Source of the DNA: Polaromonas sp.
Lineage (GTDB): Bacteria > Pseudomonadota > Gammaproteobacteria > Burkholderiales > Burkholderiaceae_C
NCBI RefSeq assembly: GCF_016185115.1
Contig: NZ_JACPOF010000005.1
Coordinates: 1-64,000 of the forward strand
Direction: 5' to 3'
Length of the DNA: 64,000 nt
The notes below the pieces were generated by a model. It was not told the origin of the DNA and made no database searches. It worked only from the letters and a program-made list of their open reading frames with translations. The translations under genes and the position numbers were made by a program. Shown piece by piece: positions 25,791 to 34,086 of this stretch (the first letter of the stretch is position 1; every line of letters starts with the position of its first letter).

Positions 25791-26995
25791 AAAGGTATGT
25801 TGAGGTGAAAGGTGGTGCCGGCGCCGACCCGGCTGGTGATGCCGAGGGTGCCGCCCAAGTGCAGCGCGCGTTCGCGCATACCCATGACGCCATAGGCATC
25901 GACGGCCTCAAAGGCGGATGTGTCCGCGCCCTTGCCGTTGTCGCTCACGCGAATGTTGATGGCTTCCGGCGTGGCCGTGATGTGAATCGCGACCCGGCTG
26001 GCCTGTGCGTGGCGGCCCACATTGCTGAGCATTTCCTGGAAGATGCGGAACACGCCGATGGCAGCCGGCTCCGGCAGGGCTATGGCCTGCGCCACGTCCA
26101 TCTGCCAGTCCAGCTCGAGTTCGGCCGACTGCACAAACTCATGGGCCTGCCAGTCCAGCGCGGCCCACAGGCCCTGGTGGTCCAGGATGCTCGGACGCAG
26201 GTCGGTGATGATGCGGCCCACATTTTCAACGGCGGTTTCAATCTGCCGCCCCATGTTCTGGCATTTGCCCCGCATGGTGTCGCGCATGGCCTGTGCAGCC
26301 TCCGGCTCGCGCTGCTGTTGTTCGCCCAGGCGTTTGTCCAGCCAGCCGACATCCATCTTCAGGGCCACCAGCAGGCTGCCCAGCTCGTCGTGAACTTCGC
26401 GGGCGATCCGCGTGCGCTCTTCCTCGCGCACGGTGTGGGTATAGGCCGAGAGTTCGCGCAGTTGCTGCAATGCTTCAGAGAGTTCATGCGTGCGCTCACT
26501 CACGCGCTGCTCCAGAACCGCATGGGCCTGCCGCAGTGCGGCTTCAGCCTGGCGGCGCGCGGAGATGTCGACAAAGGTGACCACGGCGCCCTGGACCTGG
26601 CCGTTTTCGACGATGGGGTAGGACGAGTATTCGACGGCGAAAGCCGAGCCATCCCTGCGCCAGAAATGCTCGGTGTCTATGCGGCAGGGCAGTGCCATGC
26701 GGAAGGCATTGAAGATGGGGCACAAGTGCTCGGGGTAGTGCTCACCCTGGCGAGCTCCCTCGGCATGGGTGTGGTGGGCCAGCTCGTGCATGTTCTTGCC
26801 CAGCACCTGCTCCGGCGCATAACCCAGTTGCTCGGCGCCTGCACGGTTGATGAAGGTGCAGCAGCCGGCCATGTCTATGCCGAAGATGCCTTCACCGGTC
26901 GATTCCAGCAATTGCGACAGCCGGTCGCGCCAGACCACCTGCCCTTTGGCGGGGAGGTGGGTAGGCACTGGTGGCGTGGCAAGGGGGGTGGTCAT
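25787..26995 (-). CDS. PAS-domain histidine kinase, NarX/HisKA_3 type
   Basis: About 402 residues from the ATG at 26995; other starts at 27070 and 27106 are possible and none has a clear ribosome site. A PAS domain (LLESTGEGIFGIDMAGCCTF, then GYAPEQVLGKNMHELAHHTH) is followed by a PAC segment, a coiled coil, the HisKA_3 phosphoacceptor RIAREVHDELGSLLVALKMD and a HATPase domain (IFQEMLSNVGRHAQASRVAI, VSDNGKGADTSAF). No membrane span is seen, so it is a soluble sensor, perhaps of redox state or a small ligand through PAS. It pairs with the regulator at 25131. Confidence 0.92.
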   Translation of the reverse strand: MTTPLATPPVPTHLPAKGQVVWRDRLSQLLESTGEGIFGIDMAGCCTFINRAGAEQLGYAPEQVLGKNMHELAHHTHAEGARQGEHYPEHLCPIFNAFRMALPCRIDTEHFWRRDGSAFAVEYSSYPIVENGQVQGAVVTFVDISARRQAEAALRQAHAVLEQRVSERTHELSEALQQLRELSAYTHTVREEERTRIAREVHDELGSLLVALKMDVGWLDKRLGEQQQREPEAAQAMRDTMRGKCQNMGRQIETAVENVGRIITDLRPSILDHQGLWAALDWQAHEFVQSAELELDWQMDVAQAIALPEPAAIGVFRIFQEMLSNVGRHAQASRVAIHITATPEAINIRVSDNGKGADTSAFEAVDAYGVMGMRERALHLGGTLGITSRVGAGTTFHLNIPL

Positions 26996-27174
26996 GGGGC
27001 TGATGGTGTTTCGGGTGGGCAAAAAATTGCAGGAAGGCGGCATCTGTGAAGAAAACCAGTGAGCAAACATCGTGCCCAGATTGGTGCAAAACGCAAGGCC
27101 ATGCACCGGACAGGCGCATGAAAGGTTAAAGTCCTATGCCTGCTTACTATATTGATCTTTGCTCAAGCCGACCG

Positions 27175-27714
27175 ATGCCACGCCCGAGTCACAGATTTAC
27201 CTCCTTCTTTCTGGCCGTGGGCTGCATGGTGCTGTTGCAGGCCTGCAGCCCCAGCCTGAACTGGCGTGACGTGCGGCCCGAAGGCACCGGCCTGGCCCTG
27301 CTGCTGCCCTGCAAGCCCGACAAAGCCCAAAGAACCGTGCCGCTCGGGGGTTCTGCCACCGAACTGAACATGCTGGGCTGCGATGCCGGCGGTGCGACCT
27401 TTGCCGTGGCCAGCGCAGATATCGGCAACGCTGCCAACGTGGCCGAAGTGCTGGCGCAATGGCAAAAACTCACGCTTTCCAATATGAAGGCTGCGCCGGG
27501 CGCGCAGGTCTTGCCTCTAAAGGTGGCGGGCTCTGCGCCGCTGCCGCCCGCCGTGCTGGTCAAGGCGCAGGGCCAGCGTGCCGACGGCCAGGCGGTGAGC
27601 GGGCAGGCGGCTTATTTCGCAAAAGGAACGCAGGTGTTCCAGGTGGTGATGTATGCCGGCAAGGCGGCGCCGGAAGCCAGTGAGACCTTTTTCTCCAGCC
27701 TCAAATTTGAATGA
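27175..27714 (+). CDS. small lipoprotein of unknown function
   Basis: 179 residues from the ATG at 27175; an ATG at 27136 would add 13 residues. The signal peptide FFLAVGCMVLLQAC ends in a lipobox LQAC, so it is probably lipidated. The mature domain (LNWRDVRPEGTGLALLLPCK ... TFFSSLKFE) is a conserved type often seen near MFS or glutathione genes in Burkholderiales; I do not recognise a function. It contains an internal Cys pair (CKPDK, LGCDAGG) that may form a disulfide. Confidence 0.75.
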   Translation: MPRPSHRFTSFFLAVGCMVLLQACSPSLNWRDVRPEGTGLALLLPCKPDKAQRTVPLGGSATELNMLGCDAGGATFAVASADIGNAANVAEVLAQWQKLTLSNMKAAPGAQVLPLKVAGSAPLPPAVLVKAQGQRADGQAVSGQAAYFAKGTQVFQVVMYAGKAAPEASETFFSSLKFE

Positions 27715-27766
27715 TGAATGGGTGTGAACCAGAGATGATGAAAATTCTTTTGCAAGGTGTACGGGC

Positions 27767-29026
27767 ATGAGCGCCGTACCCGGCGCGTTGCCGATATCGC
27801 GAAGTTCCGACTTGCTCGACCGCAGGACGGGCGCGATTGTGTTTCTGGCTTTTGCCGCGGCGTATTTCTGCTCGGCGCTTGTTCGCGCCATCAACGCAAC
27901 CTTGTCACCCGTATTGACGCAGGATTTCTCGCTGCATGCGCGCGACCTGGGCCTGCTGGCCGGGGGTTACTTCCTGGGTTTTGCGGCCGTGCAACTGCCC
28001 ATGGGCAAGTGGCTGGACAGCTACGGCCCCAAGCGCGTCAGCGTCTGCTTTCTGGCGGTTGCCGTCATGGGCTGCCTGGCTTTTTCCGTCGCCACAACCT
28101 TTACCGGGCTGCTGGTCGCGCGCATTCTTGTCGGTGTGGGTGTCAGTGCCTGCCTGATGGCCCCCATGACCGGCTACAGGCGTTGGTTCGATGCGCCCAG
28201 CCAGTTGCGCGCCAATTCATGGATGCTCATGACAGGTTCACTGGGCATGCTGGCGTCCACCCTGCCGGTGCAGTGGCTGCTGCCGCTGATGGGCTGGCGC
28301 CCGCTGTTCTGGATACTGGCCGCGCTTATCCTGCTGGCCATCGCGGCCATTGCCTGGTTGGCGCCCACATGGCAACTGCCCGGGAAATCTGCTGATGCCC
28401 AACCCGCCAGCACCTATGCCGAGGTCTGGCGGAGCCGTTATTTCCGCAAACTCCTGCCGCTGGCCGTTTTTAACTACGGCGGCATGGTGGCCATCCAGAC
28501 CCTGTGGGCCACGCCCTGGATGATCAGGGTGGCGGGCTACACACCGCTCGAGGCCGCAACCGGGCTTTTTTACCTGAACGCCACCATGCTGGTGACCTTC
28601 TGGAGTTGGGGCATGGTCAACCCCTGGCTTGCGCGCAACGGCTTCAGCGCCGACCGGCTGATGGGCTGGGGCATGCCCCTGAGTTTGCTGGTGCTGGCCG
28701 CCAACATCTGGGGCGGGGCCAGTACCGGCTGGCTTGGCTGGGCCGTTTTCTGCATGGCTTCGAGCGTGCTGGGGCTGGCGCAATCGTCGATTGGCCTGGC
28801 CTTCAGGCCTGCGCTCGCCGGGCGCGCATTGTCGGCCTACAACCTCGGGATTTTCGGCGGGGTGTTTGTTGTGCAGTGGGGCCTGGGCCTGCTGATTGAT
28901 GCTTTTGCCGGACTGGGCTGGGGCACAGTGGCCAGTTTTCAGGGCGCCATGGCTGTGTTTTTGTGTTGCTGTATCGCGTCATACGCCTATTTCGTGAGCG
29001 TCACCGCTGATAATTCACCGCAATGA
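27767..29026 (+). CDS. major facilitator superfamily transporter
   Basis: 419 residues, 12 predicted spans. The N-half has the MFS loop motif GKWLDSYGPKRVSV (G-x-x-x-D-x-x-G-x-R/K-like) after span 2, and span 5 is VGVGVSACLMAPMTGYRRWF. It resembles the nitrate/nitrite or hexuronate-type MFS group only loosely; the substrate is unknown. Its stop overlaps the start of the PTS EIIA gene by four bases, which is unusual and suggests a shared transcript. Confidence 0.9.
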   Translation: MSAVPGALPISRSSDLLDRRTGAIVFLAFAAAYFCSALVRAINATLSPVLTQDFSLHARDLGLLAGGYFLGFAAVQLPMGKWLDSYGPKRVSVCFLAVAVMGCLAFSVATTFTGLLVARILVGVGVSACLMAPMTGYRRWFDAPSQLRANSWMLMTGSLGMLASTLPVQWLLPLMGWRPLFWILAALILLAIAAIAWLAPTWQLPGKSADAQPASTYAEVWRSRYFRKLLPLAVFNYGGMVAIQTLWATPWMIRVAGYTPLEAATGLFYLNATMLVTFWSWGMVNPWLARNGFSADRLMGWGMPLSLLVLAANIWGGASTGWLGWAVFCMASSVLGLAQSSIGLAFRPALAGRALSAYNLGIFGGVFVVQWGLGLLIDAFAGLGWGTVASFQGAMAVFLCCCIASYAYFVSVTADNSPQ

Positions 29027-29466
29027 ACGGCATTTTCATCATCGCGCACGCCCCGCTGGCTTCGGCCTTCCGGCAGTGCGTACTGCATGTGTTTCCGGAC
29101 AATCCCATGGGGCTGGTGGCCCTTGATGTACAGCCCAACATGCCGCCGGAAGAAACCCTGGCGCAGGCGCGCATCATGTTCGAGCAGATGGCGACATCGC
29201 ATGCGCTGGTACTGACCGACGTCTTCGGCGCCACGCCCTGCAATGTGGCGCAAAAACTTGTTGATGGCGTCAATTCCAAACTCATTACCGGCATCAACCT
29301 GCCCATGCTGCTCCGCGCGGTGTCCTACCGGCACGAATCGCTCGATTTACTGGTGACCCGCGCGCTGGCCGGCGCCACGCAAGGCGTGATGCAGGTGGCC
29401 ATTACCGCACCGCAAAATCAGGCCCGAAGAAAACATGATCCAGACCAGCACGAACATCAGCAATAA
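29023..29466 (+). CDS. PTS EIIA component, mannose/fructose family
   Basis: 147 residues, EIIA-Man fold with the phosphorylatable His9 in IFIIAHAPLASAF and the family stretch LVLTDVFGATPCNVAQKLVD. With HPr and EI downstream but no EIIB/EIIC gene, it belongs to the incomplete, regulatory PTS usual in Betaproteobacteria, which signals rather than transports. Its last 32 nt overlap the HPr frame. Confidence 0.93.
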   Translation: MNGIFIIAHAPLASAFRQCVLHVFPDNPMGLVALDVQPNMPPEETLAQARIMFEQMATSHALVLTDVFGATPCNVAQKLVDGVNSKLITGINLPMLLRAVSYRHESLDLLVTRALAGATQGVMQVAITAPQNQARRKHDPDQHEHQQ

Positions 29467-29704
29467 GCTTGGCCTTCATGCCCGCGCATCCGCCAAGCTC
29501 ACCAAACTGGCGGGCAGTTTTGCCTGCGAGGTGTGGATGAGCAAGGGCGAGCGCCGCGTCAATGCGAAAAGCATCATGGGCGTGATGATGCTGGCCGCTG
29601 GCCAGGGCAGCACGGTGCTGATTGAAACCGATGGGCCGGATGAGCAGGTGGCGATGGATGCACTCCTTGCCTTGATTGCTGACAAATTTGGAGAAGGGGA
29701 GTGA
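29435..29704 (+). CDS. ptsH: phosphocarrier protein HPr
   Basis: 89 residues. The active His15 is in KLGLHARASAKL and the regulatory Ser46 in VNAKSIMGVMML, so both EI phosphorylation and HPr-kinase regulation look possible. HPr passes phosphate from EI to EIIA. The gene overlaps the end of the EIIA gene and is separated from ptsI by a 140-nt stretch that is mostly a hairpin repeat. Confidence 0.96.
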   Translation: MIQTSTNISNKLGLHARASAKLTKLAGSFACEVWMSKGERRVNAKSIMGVMMLAAGQGSTVLIETDGPDEQVAMDALLALIADKFGEGE

Positions 29705-29708
29705 TGTT

Positions 29709-29796
29709 GCCCCCACGATTGCTCACTGCGTGTAGCGCCCTGCCCCCCGGGGGGGCCGCCCCGCCTGCGGCCCGGCGAAGCCGGTTCCGCGGCTCC
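29709..29796 (-). repeat. ~87-bp hairpin intergenic repeat, copy A (reverse orientation)
   Basis: Read on the minus strand it runs GGAGCCGCGGAACCGGCTTC ... to GTGGGGGC and aligns with the element at 46323-46408. It contains CCGGC-TTC-GCCGG extended by GCGG/CCGC, a CCCCCCGGGGGG palindrome at 29743-29754, and a conserved CGTGGGGG end. It starts 5 nt after the ptsH stop and separates ptsH from ptsI. Confidence 0.75.
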
Positions 29797-29843
29797 TGCT
29801 TGCCTTTCCCGGCTCGCTTCGCATCGCGTCTTGGGGCGCCCAC

Positions 29844-31616
29844 TTGACGTTTTCGGTCCACGGCTTGGCTGTGTCGCGGGGTATCGCGATTGGCCGTGCC
29901 GTGCTTGTGGCGTCCAGCCGCGCCGATGTGGCGCACTACTTTATCGATGCCGACAAGACCGATGCGGAGATCACGCGGGTTCGTGTGGCGCGCAATGCGG
30001 TGATGGAAGAAATCACGCGCGTCCAGCAGGATTTGCCGAGGGATGCGCCGCACGAGCTCGCCGCCCTGCTCGATGTACATCTGATGCTGCTGCAGGACGA
30101 GCAGCTCATCAGCGGCGTCAAGCACTGGATAGCCGAGCGCCACTACAACGCCGAATGGGCATTGACCACGCAGTACGAAGTCATCGCCCGCCAGTTCGAC
30201 GAGATGGAGGACGAGTACCTGCGCGAGCGCAAGGCTGACCTGGAACAGGTGGTTGAACGCATACTGCGCCGCATGAAGGGCGCTCCCTCGCCCATGCAGC
30301 AGCCCACACGCCAGGCGGGCGCCAGCCGCAAGGACTCCAACCAGGGCCTGCTGCTCGACGACACGGTGGATGTGCCGCTGGTGCTGATTGCCCACGACAT
30401 TTCGCCTGCCGACATGCTGCAGTTCAAGCAAAGCCTGTTTGCAGGTTTTGCCACGGATGTGGGCGGCAAAACATCGCACACCGCCATCGTTGCACGCAGC
30501 ATGGACATTCCTGCCGTCGTCGGTGCGCGCAGTGCCAGCCAGCTCATCAAGCAGGACGACTGGGTCATCATCGATGGTGATATGGGCGTGCTCATCGTTG
30601 ACCCGTCGCCCATCATCCTGGCCGAGTACGGCTTCAAGCAGCGCCAGGGCGAGCTCGAACGCGAGCGCCTGAACCGCCTCAAGCACACGCCGGCACTGAC
30701 GATTGACGGCCAGCGCATAGAACTGCTGGCGAACATCGAAATGCCCGAAGACACGGCGGGTGCTGTCAATGCCGGTGCCGTTGGCGTCGGGCTGTTCCGC
30801 ACTGAATTCCTGTTCATGGGCCGTGAATCAAAAGGCCTGGGCAAACTGCCCGATGAGGAAGAGCAGTACCTTGCCTACCGCAAGGCCATAGAAGGCATGC
30901 ATGGCCTGCCGGTGACCATACGCACGGTTGATATCGGCGCTGACAAACCGCTGGAGCGCGGCAAGTCGCAGGAGACGCACCTGAACCCTGCGCTCGGCCT
31001 GCGCGCCATTCGCTGGAGCCTGGCCGACCCGCCCATGTTTCTCACGCAGCTGCGCGCCATTCTTCGCGCCGCAGTGCATGGCCCCGTCAACCTGCTGGTG
31101 CCCATGCTGGCGCACGCGACCGAAATTCGCCAGACGCTGGCGCTGATTGACCACGCACGCGCCGGGCTGGACAACAAGGGCATCCCCAATGGCCCTGTGC
31201 GGCTGGGAGCGATGATCGAGATCCCCGCAGCTGCGCTCACGCTCAAGCTGTTCCTGAAGTATTTTGATTTCCTGTCCATTGGCACCAACGACCTGATCCA
31301 GTACACGCTGGCGATTGACCGTGCGGATGAATCCGTCTCGCATCTCTACGACCCCTGCCATCCGGCGGTGCTGCGCCTGATCGCCGACACGATTGCCGAA
31401 TGCAATGCACAGGGCAAGAGTGTGAGTGTGTGCGGCGAGATGGCCGGTGACGTCAACATGACGCGCCTTCTGCTGGGCATGGGTCTGCGCAGTTTTTCCA
31501 TGCACCCCTCGCAGATCCTGGCGGTCAAGCAGCAGATTTTGCGTGCCGATGCCGGCAAGCTGCAGGCCTGGGCCCGCCAGGTTCTTGACAGTGAAGAGCC
31601 TGCGTTGCTTCTTTGA
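29844..31616 (+). CDS. ptsI: phosphoenolpyruvate-protein phosphotransferase (EI)
   Basis: 590 residues, normal for enzyme I, which takes phosphate from PEP and gives it to HPr. The phospho-His domain has DVGGKTSHTAIVARSMDIPA with active His212, and the PEP-binding barrel has GLFRTEFLFMGR, RTVDIGADKPL, FLSIGTNDLIQYTLAIDR and VCGEMAGD. The start is a TTG at 29844 giving FSVHGLAVSRGIAIGRAVL. No good ATG exists in frame near the N-terminus. Upstream GC-rich repeat sequence may reduce expression relative to HPr. Confidence 0.95.
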   Translation: MTFSVHGLAVSRGIAIGRAVLVASSRADVAHYFIDADKTDAEITRVRVARNAVMEEITRVQQDLPRDAPHELAALLDVHLMLLQDEQLISGVKHWIAERHYNAEWALTTQYEVIARQFDEMEDEYLRERKADLEQVVERILRRMKGAPSPMQQPTRQAGASRKDSNQGLLLDDTVDVPLVLIAHDISPADMLQFKQSLFAGFATDVGGKTSHTAIVARSMDIPAVVGARSASQLIKQDDWVIIDGDMGVLIVDPSPIILAEYGFKQRQGELERERLNRLKHTPALTIDGQRIELLANIEMPEDTAGAVNAGAVGVGLFRTEFLFMGRESKGLGKLPDEEEQYLAYRKAIEGMHGLPVTIRTVDIGADKPLERGKSQETHLNPALGLRAIRWSLADPPMFLTQLRAILRAAVHGPVNLLVPMLAHATEIRQTLALIDHARAGLDNKGIPNGPVRLGAMIEIPAAALTLKLFLKYFDFLSIGTNDLIQYTLAIDRADESVSHLYDPCHPAVLRLIADTIAECNAQGKSVSVCGEMAGDVNMTRLLLGMGLRSFSMHPSQILAVKQQILRADAGKLQAWARQVLDSEEPALLL

Positions 31617-31668
31617 CGCTGCCCCGTCTCCGGCAGTCAAACTTGATGGGATTGAGGGTTTGTAAGCA

Positions 31669-31697
31669 CTTGTACAAGACCGGCTTCTACGTAAAAA
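31669..31697 (+). promoter_or_regulatory. candidate promoter of the caspase operon
   Basis: TTGTAC at 31670-31675 and TAAAAA at 31692-31697 are separated by 16 nt, and the -35 lies within a perfect palindrome CTTGTACAAG (31669-31678), a possible operator. Initiation would fall about 25 nt before the GTG at 31729. The 112-nt gap after ptsI shows no clear terminator. Weak evidence. Confidence 0.3.
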
Positions 31698-31728
31698 TCA
31701 GAACCCAATTATTTAGGGTGAACGCCTT

Positions 31729-33429
31729 GTGAGCCAATCAGCCACTGCCATCGCAGAAATAGCAACAAAGTTGAGGCTGGCCAAGTCTGCGCTTCCAGTC
31801 CTCAGACTGGTTGCCGTCGCCTCGACGCTGGCTGCGGTTTCTGTTTCGGCACAGGCGCCCATAGACGTGCGCGTGGCCTTGATCATTGGCAATTCTGCTT
31901 ACGCGACGTCGCCGCTCGTCAACCCGGCCAACGATGCGCAGGCCATGGCTGATGTGCTCAAAAGGCTTGGCTTTAATGTCATCGAACTGCGCGATGGCAC
32001 CAGGGCCCAGATGTCCGCGGCGATTTCCAAAGCCAGTGATTCACTCAAGGGCAAACAGGGCGTTGGCATGCTGTACTACGCTGGTCATGGCCTGCAACTG
32101 GACTGGCGCAATTACATGGTGCCGGTGGATGCCAACCTGAAGAACGCGGCAGACGTTACCCAGCAAACGATTGACCTGAGCAGCGTGGTTGATGTCTTCA
32201 AGGTTGCTGGCAACCGCATGAATATTGTTGTACTCGATGCCTGCCGCGACAACCCGTTTGGCGGCAACACCAGTTCGGGCAAGGGGCTGGCACAGCTTGA
32301 TGCACCACCGAGTACCTTTCTGGCCTATGCCACTGCGCCAGGAAATGTGGCCGAGGATGGGGATGAAAAAAGCGGCAATGGCCTGTATACGCAGTACCTA
32401 CTGCAGGAACTGAAGCGGCCCACCGCAAAAATCGAAGATGTGTTCAAGCGCGTACGGCTGAACGTGCGAAAACAGAGCCAGGGCAGGCAGATTCCGTGGG
32501 AGTCCACCTCGCTTGAAGACGACTTCTTTTTCAATGATGGCGCCCGGTACACCATCAAGCCGGAGGACCTGGAGCGAATGGCAGCCAGTGCACTGGCAAA
32601 GGTCAATGAAAAAGACCGCGCGGCTGAAGCAGCCCGTCTGCAGGAAGTACAGCGCCTGGCCGCGCTCGCCCGCCCGGCCGACACCAGGCTGGGCAAGGAG
32701 CAATTAAGGGAACTGGCCTTCAAGGAAGAGAAGGCGGCCTGGGACTTTATCAAGACGAGCAACAACCCTGAAGATTTTTATACCTTTCTGCAGCGCTTCC
32801 CCAGCGGCGGCGACCTGAGCGAGGCCGCGCAGTACCGGCTGGATCAGCTTGCCAAACCCAAAGTCATTGCCTCTCTGGGAAAGGGGCAGGATGCAAGTCT
32901 GGGTTACATGGGGCCCCGCTTCAAGGTGGGTGACATGTTTCAGTTCCAGGTCAGCGATGTCCTGACCAATGTTCCTGGAGAGAAGCTGTCGTTCAATGTG
33001 ACCTCCGCCGATGGTGACCTGGTGCAGTTGAACAATGGGGGACTCATCTACACCGTTCTGGGCGCGACCCTGAAAAATGAACGCGGGACTTTTGCGACCC
33101 CTTTCGGAGGCCTTCCTGCCGAGTTTCAGGTAGGGAAAAAATGGACAGGGCGCACCACGCAAAAGGCCAATGACGGGCAAACTTATGAGCTTCAGCAGGA
33201 GTCAAAAATCAAGGGGCGTGAAGTGGTGACTGTGCCTGCCGGCACGTTTCAGACCTATATGGTGGAGACGGTCATTTATGTTCAGGGTGGCAGCACCCTG
33301 AACATCAGGTCGTGGCACGATCCGCGCTACGGCTATGCCATCAAGCGTGAGGAAATGGGCCGTTTTGGTTCGCGTATTTACCGCAGTGAGCGGCGGGAAC
33401 TGATAGCACTGAAGGCCGACCGCAGTTAA
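31729..33429 (+). CDS. exported caspase-like (C14) peptidase
   Basis: 566 residues, GTG start with GGGTG upstream. An N-terminal hydrophobic segment (VLRLVAVASTLAAVSVSAQ) is a signal peptide or anchor. The caspase p20-like domain, residues ~45-270, has RVALIIGNSAYATSPLVNPA, then LYYAGHGLQLDW with catalytic His120 and VVLDACRDNPFGGN with catalytic Cys172. A charged helical region (~285-345) and a beta-rich C-terminal domain (~390-560, FKVGDMFQFQVSDVLTNVPG, VPAGTFQTYMVETVIYV) follow, which I do not recognise. First gene of a run with OmpA-like, CHASE2 and a second caspase gene; the dyad predicts an active endopeptidase in the periplasm. Confidence 0.9.
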   Translation: MSQSATAIAEIATKLRLAKSALPVLRLVAVASTLAAVSVSAQAPIDVRVALIIGNSAYATSPLVNPANDAQAMADVLKRLGFNVIELRDGTRAQMSAAISKASDSLKGKQGVGMLYYAGHGLQLDWRNYMVPVDANLKNAADVTQQTIDLSSVVDVFKVAGNRMNIVVLDACRDNPFGGNTSSGKGLAQLDAPPSTFLAYATAPGNVAEDGDEKSGNGLYTQYLLQELKRPTAKIEDVFKRVRLNVRKQSQGRQIPWESTSLEDDFFFNDGARYTIKPEDLERMAASALAKVNEKDRAAEAARLQEVQRLAALARPADTRLGKEQLRELAFKEEKAAWDFIKTSNNPEDFYTFLQRFPSGGDLSEAAQYRLDQLAKPKVIASLGKGQDASLGYMGPRFKVGDMFQFQVSDVLTNVPGEKLSFNVTSADGDLVQLNNGGLIYTVLGATLKNERGTFATPFGGLPAEFQVGKKWTGRTTQKANDGQTYELQQESKIKGREVVTVPAGTFQTYMVETVIYVQGGSTLNIRSWHDPRYGYAIKREEMGRFGSRIYRSERRELIALKADRS

Positions 33430-33494
33430 AACGCGCGGATACCCGGGCCGCACTTACAACATCAAGATTCGCAATAAATACTCTGGCTTTCACC

Positions 33495-34037
33495 ATGTTC
33501 AATTGTTCTGCTGCGCTACGTTCCAGGTTTGTTGCTGGCCTCTTTTTCCTGTGCATGTCCGGCGCGCTCCAGGCGCAGGGTGCGCCCAGCGCCGCAGAAA
33601 TGGTTGAGCAGCTCAAGGTGCAACCTCCTTCTGCGGGACCGCGTACGCGCAGTCTGCGCAACCTGACCGTGGAGGCGGTAGAGCCCCCGCCAGCGCCATC
33701 GCTTTCATTGCTGATCCAGTTCGATTTCAACTCCGCGCGCGTCAGGCCCGACAGCCAGCAGACGCTGGCCAATCTCGCGCAGGCCATGCAGTCGAAAGAG
33801 CTGGCTAATGCGAAGTTTGCCGTCGAAGGGCACACCGATGCCAAGGGCGGAGCCGACTACAACCTCAAGCTCAGCCAGCAAAGGGCCGATGCGGTAAGCA
33901 GCATTCTTGTCGGCCATGGCGTGACGGCCGCTCGTCTCGTCAGCGTAGGCAAAGGGTCCACAGAACCATCCAACGCGGCAGACCCCCTGGCTGCCGAAAA
34001 CCGGCGTGTGCGCGTAGTGAATCTGGTGGTGCAGTGA
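33495..34037 (+). CDS. OmpA-domain periplasmic peptidoglycan-binding protein
   Basis: 180 residues: signal peptide (FVAGLFFLCMSGALQAQG), a linker with MVEQLKVQPPSAGPRTRSLR, then an OmpA C-terminal domain, residues ~72-180: LIQFDFNSARVRPDSQQTLA, VEGHTDAKGGADYNLKLSQQ and VGKGSTEPSNAADPLAAENR with RRVRVVNLVV. The conserved Asp and Arg of the diaminopimelate pocket appear present. It has no membrane barrel. The short linker segment with MVEQLK recurs in OmpA proteins encoded next to caspase genes. It could tether the peptidases to the cell wall. Confidence 0.92.
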   Translation: MFNCSAALRSRFVAGLFFLCMSGALQAQGAPSAAEMVEQLKVQPPSAGPRTRSLRNLTVEAVEPPPAPSLSLLIQFDFNSARVRPDSQQTLANLAQAMQSKELANAKFAVEGHTDAKGGADYNLKLSQQRADAVSSILVGHGVTAARLVSVGKGSTEPSNAADPLAAENRRVRVVNLVVQ

Positions 34038-34086
34038 AAAGGCCTGCACGCGCGGCGCGGTCGCCTGCAGTGTTGCACGGGCGGCA

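Noticed and set aside
25805..27049. Open frame of 414 codons on the plus strand
   Set aside because: Antisense to the histidine kinase, whose H-box and HATPase motifs are unmistakable.
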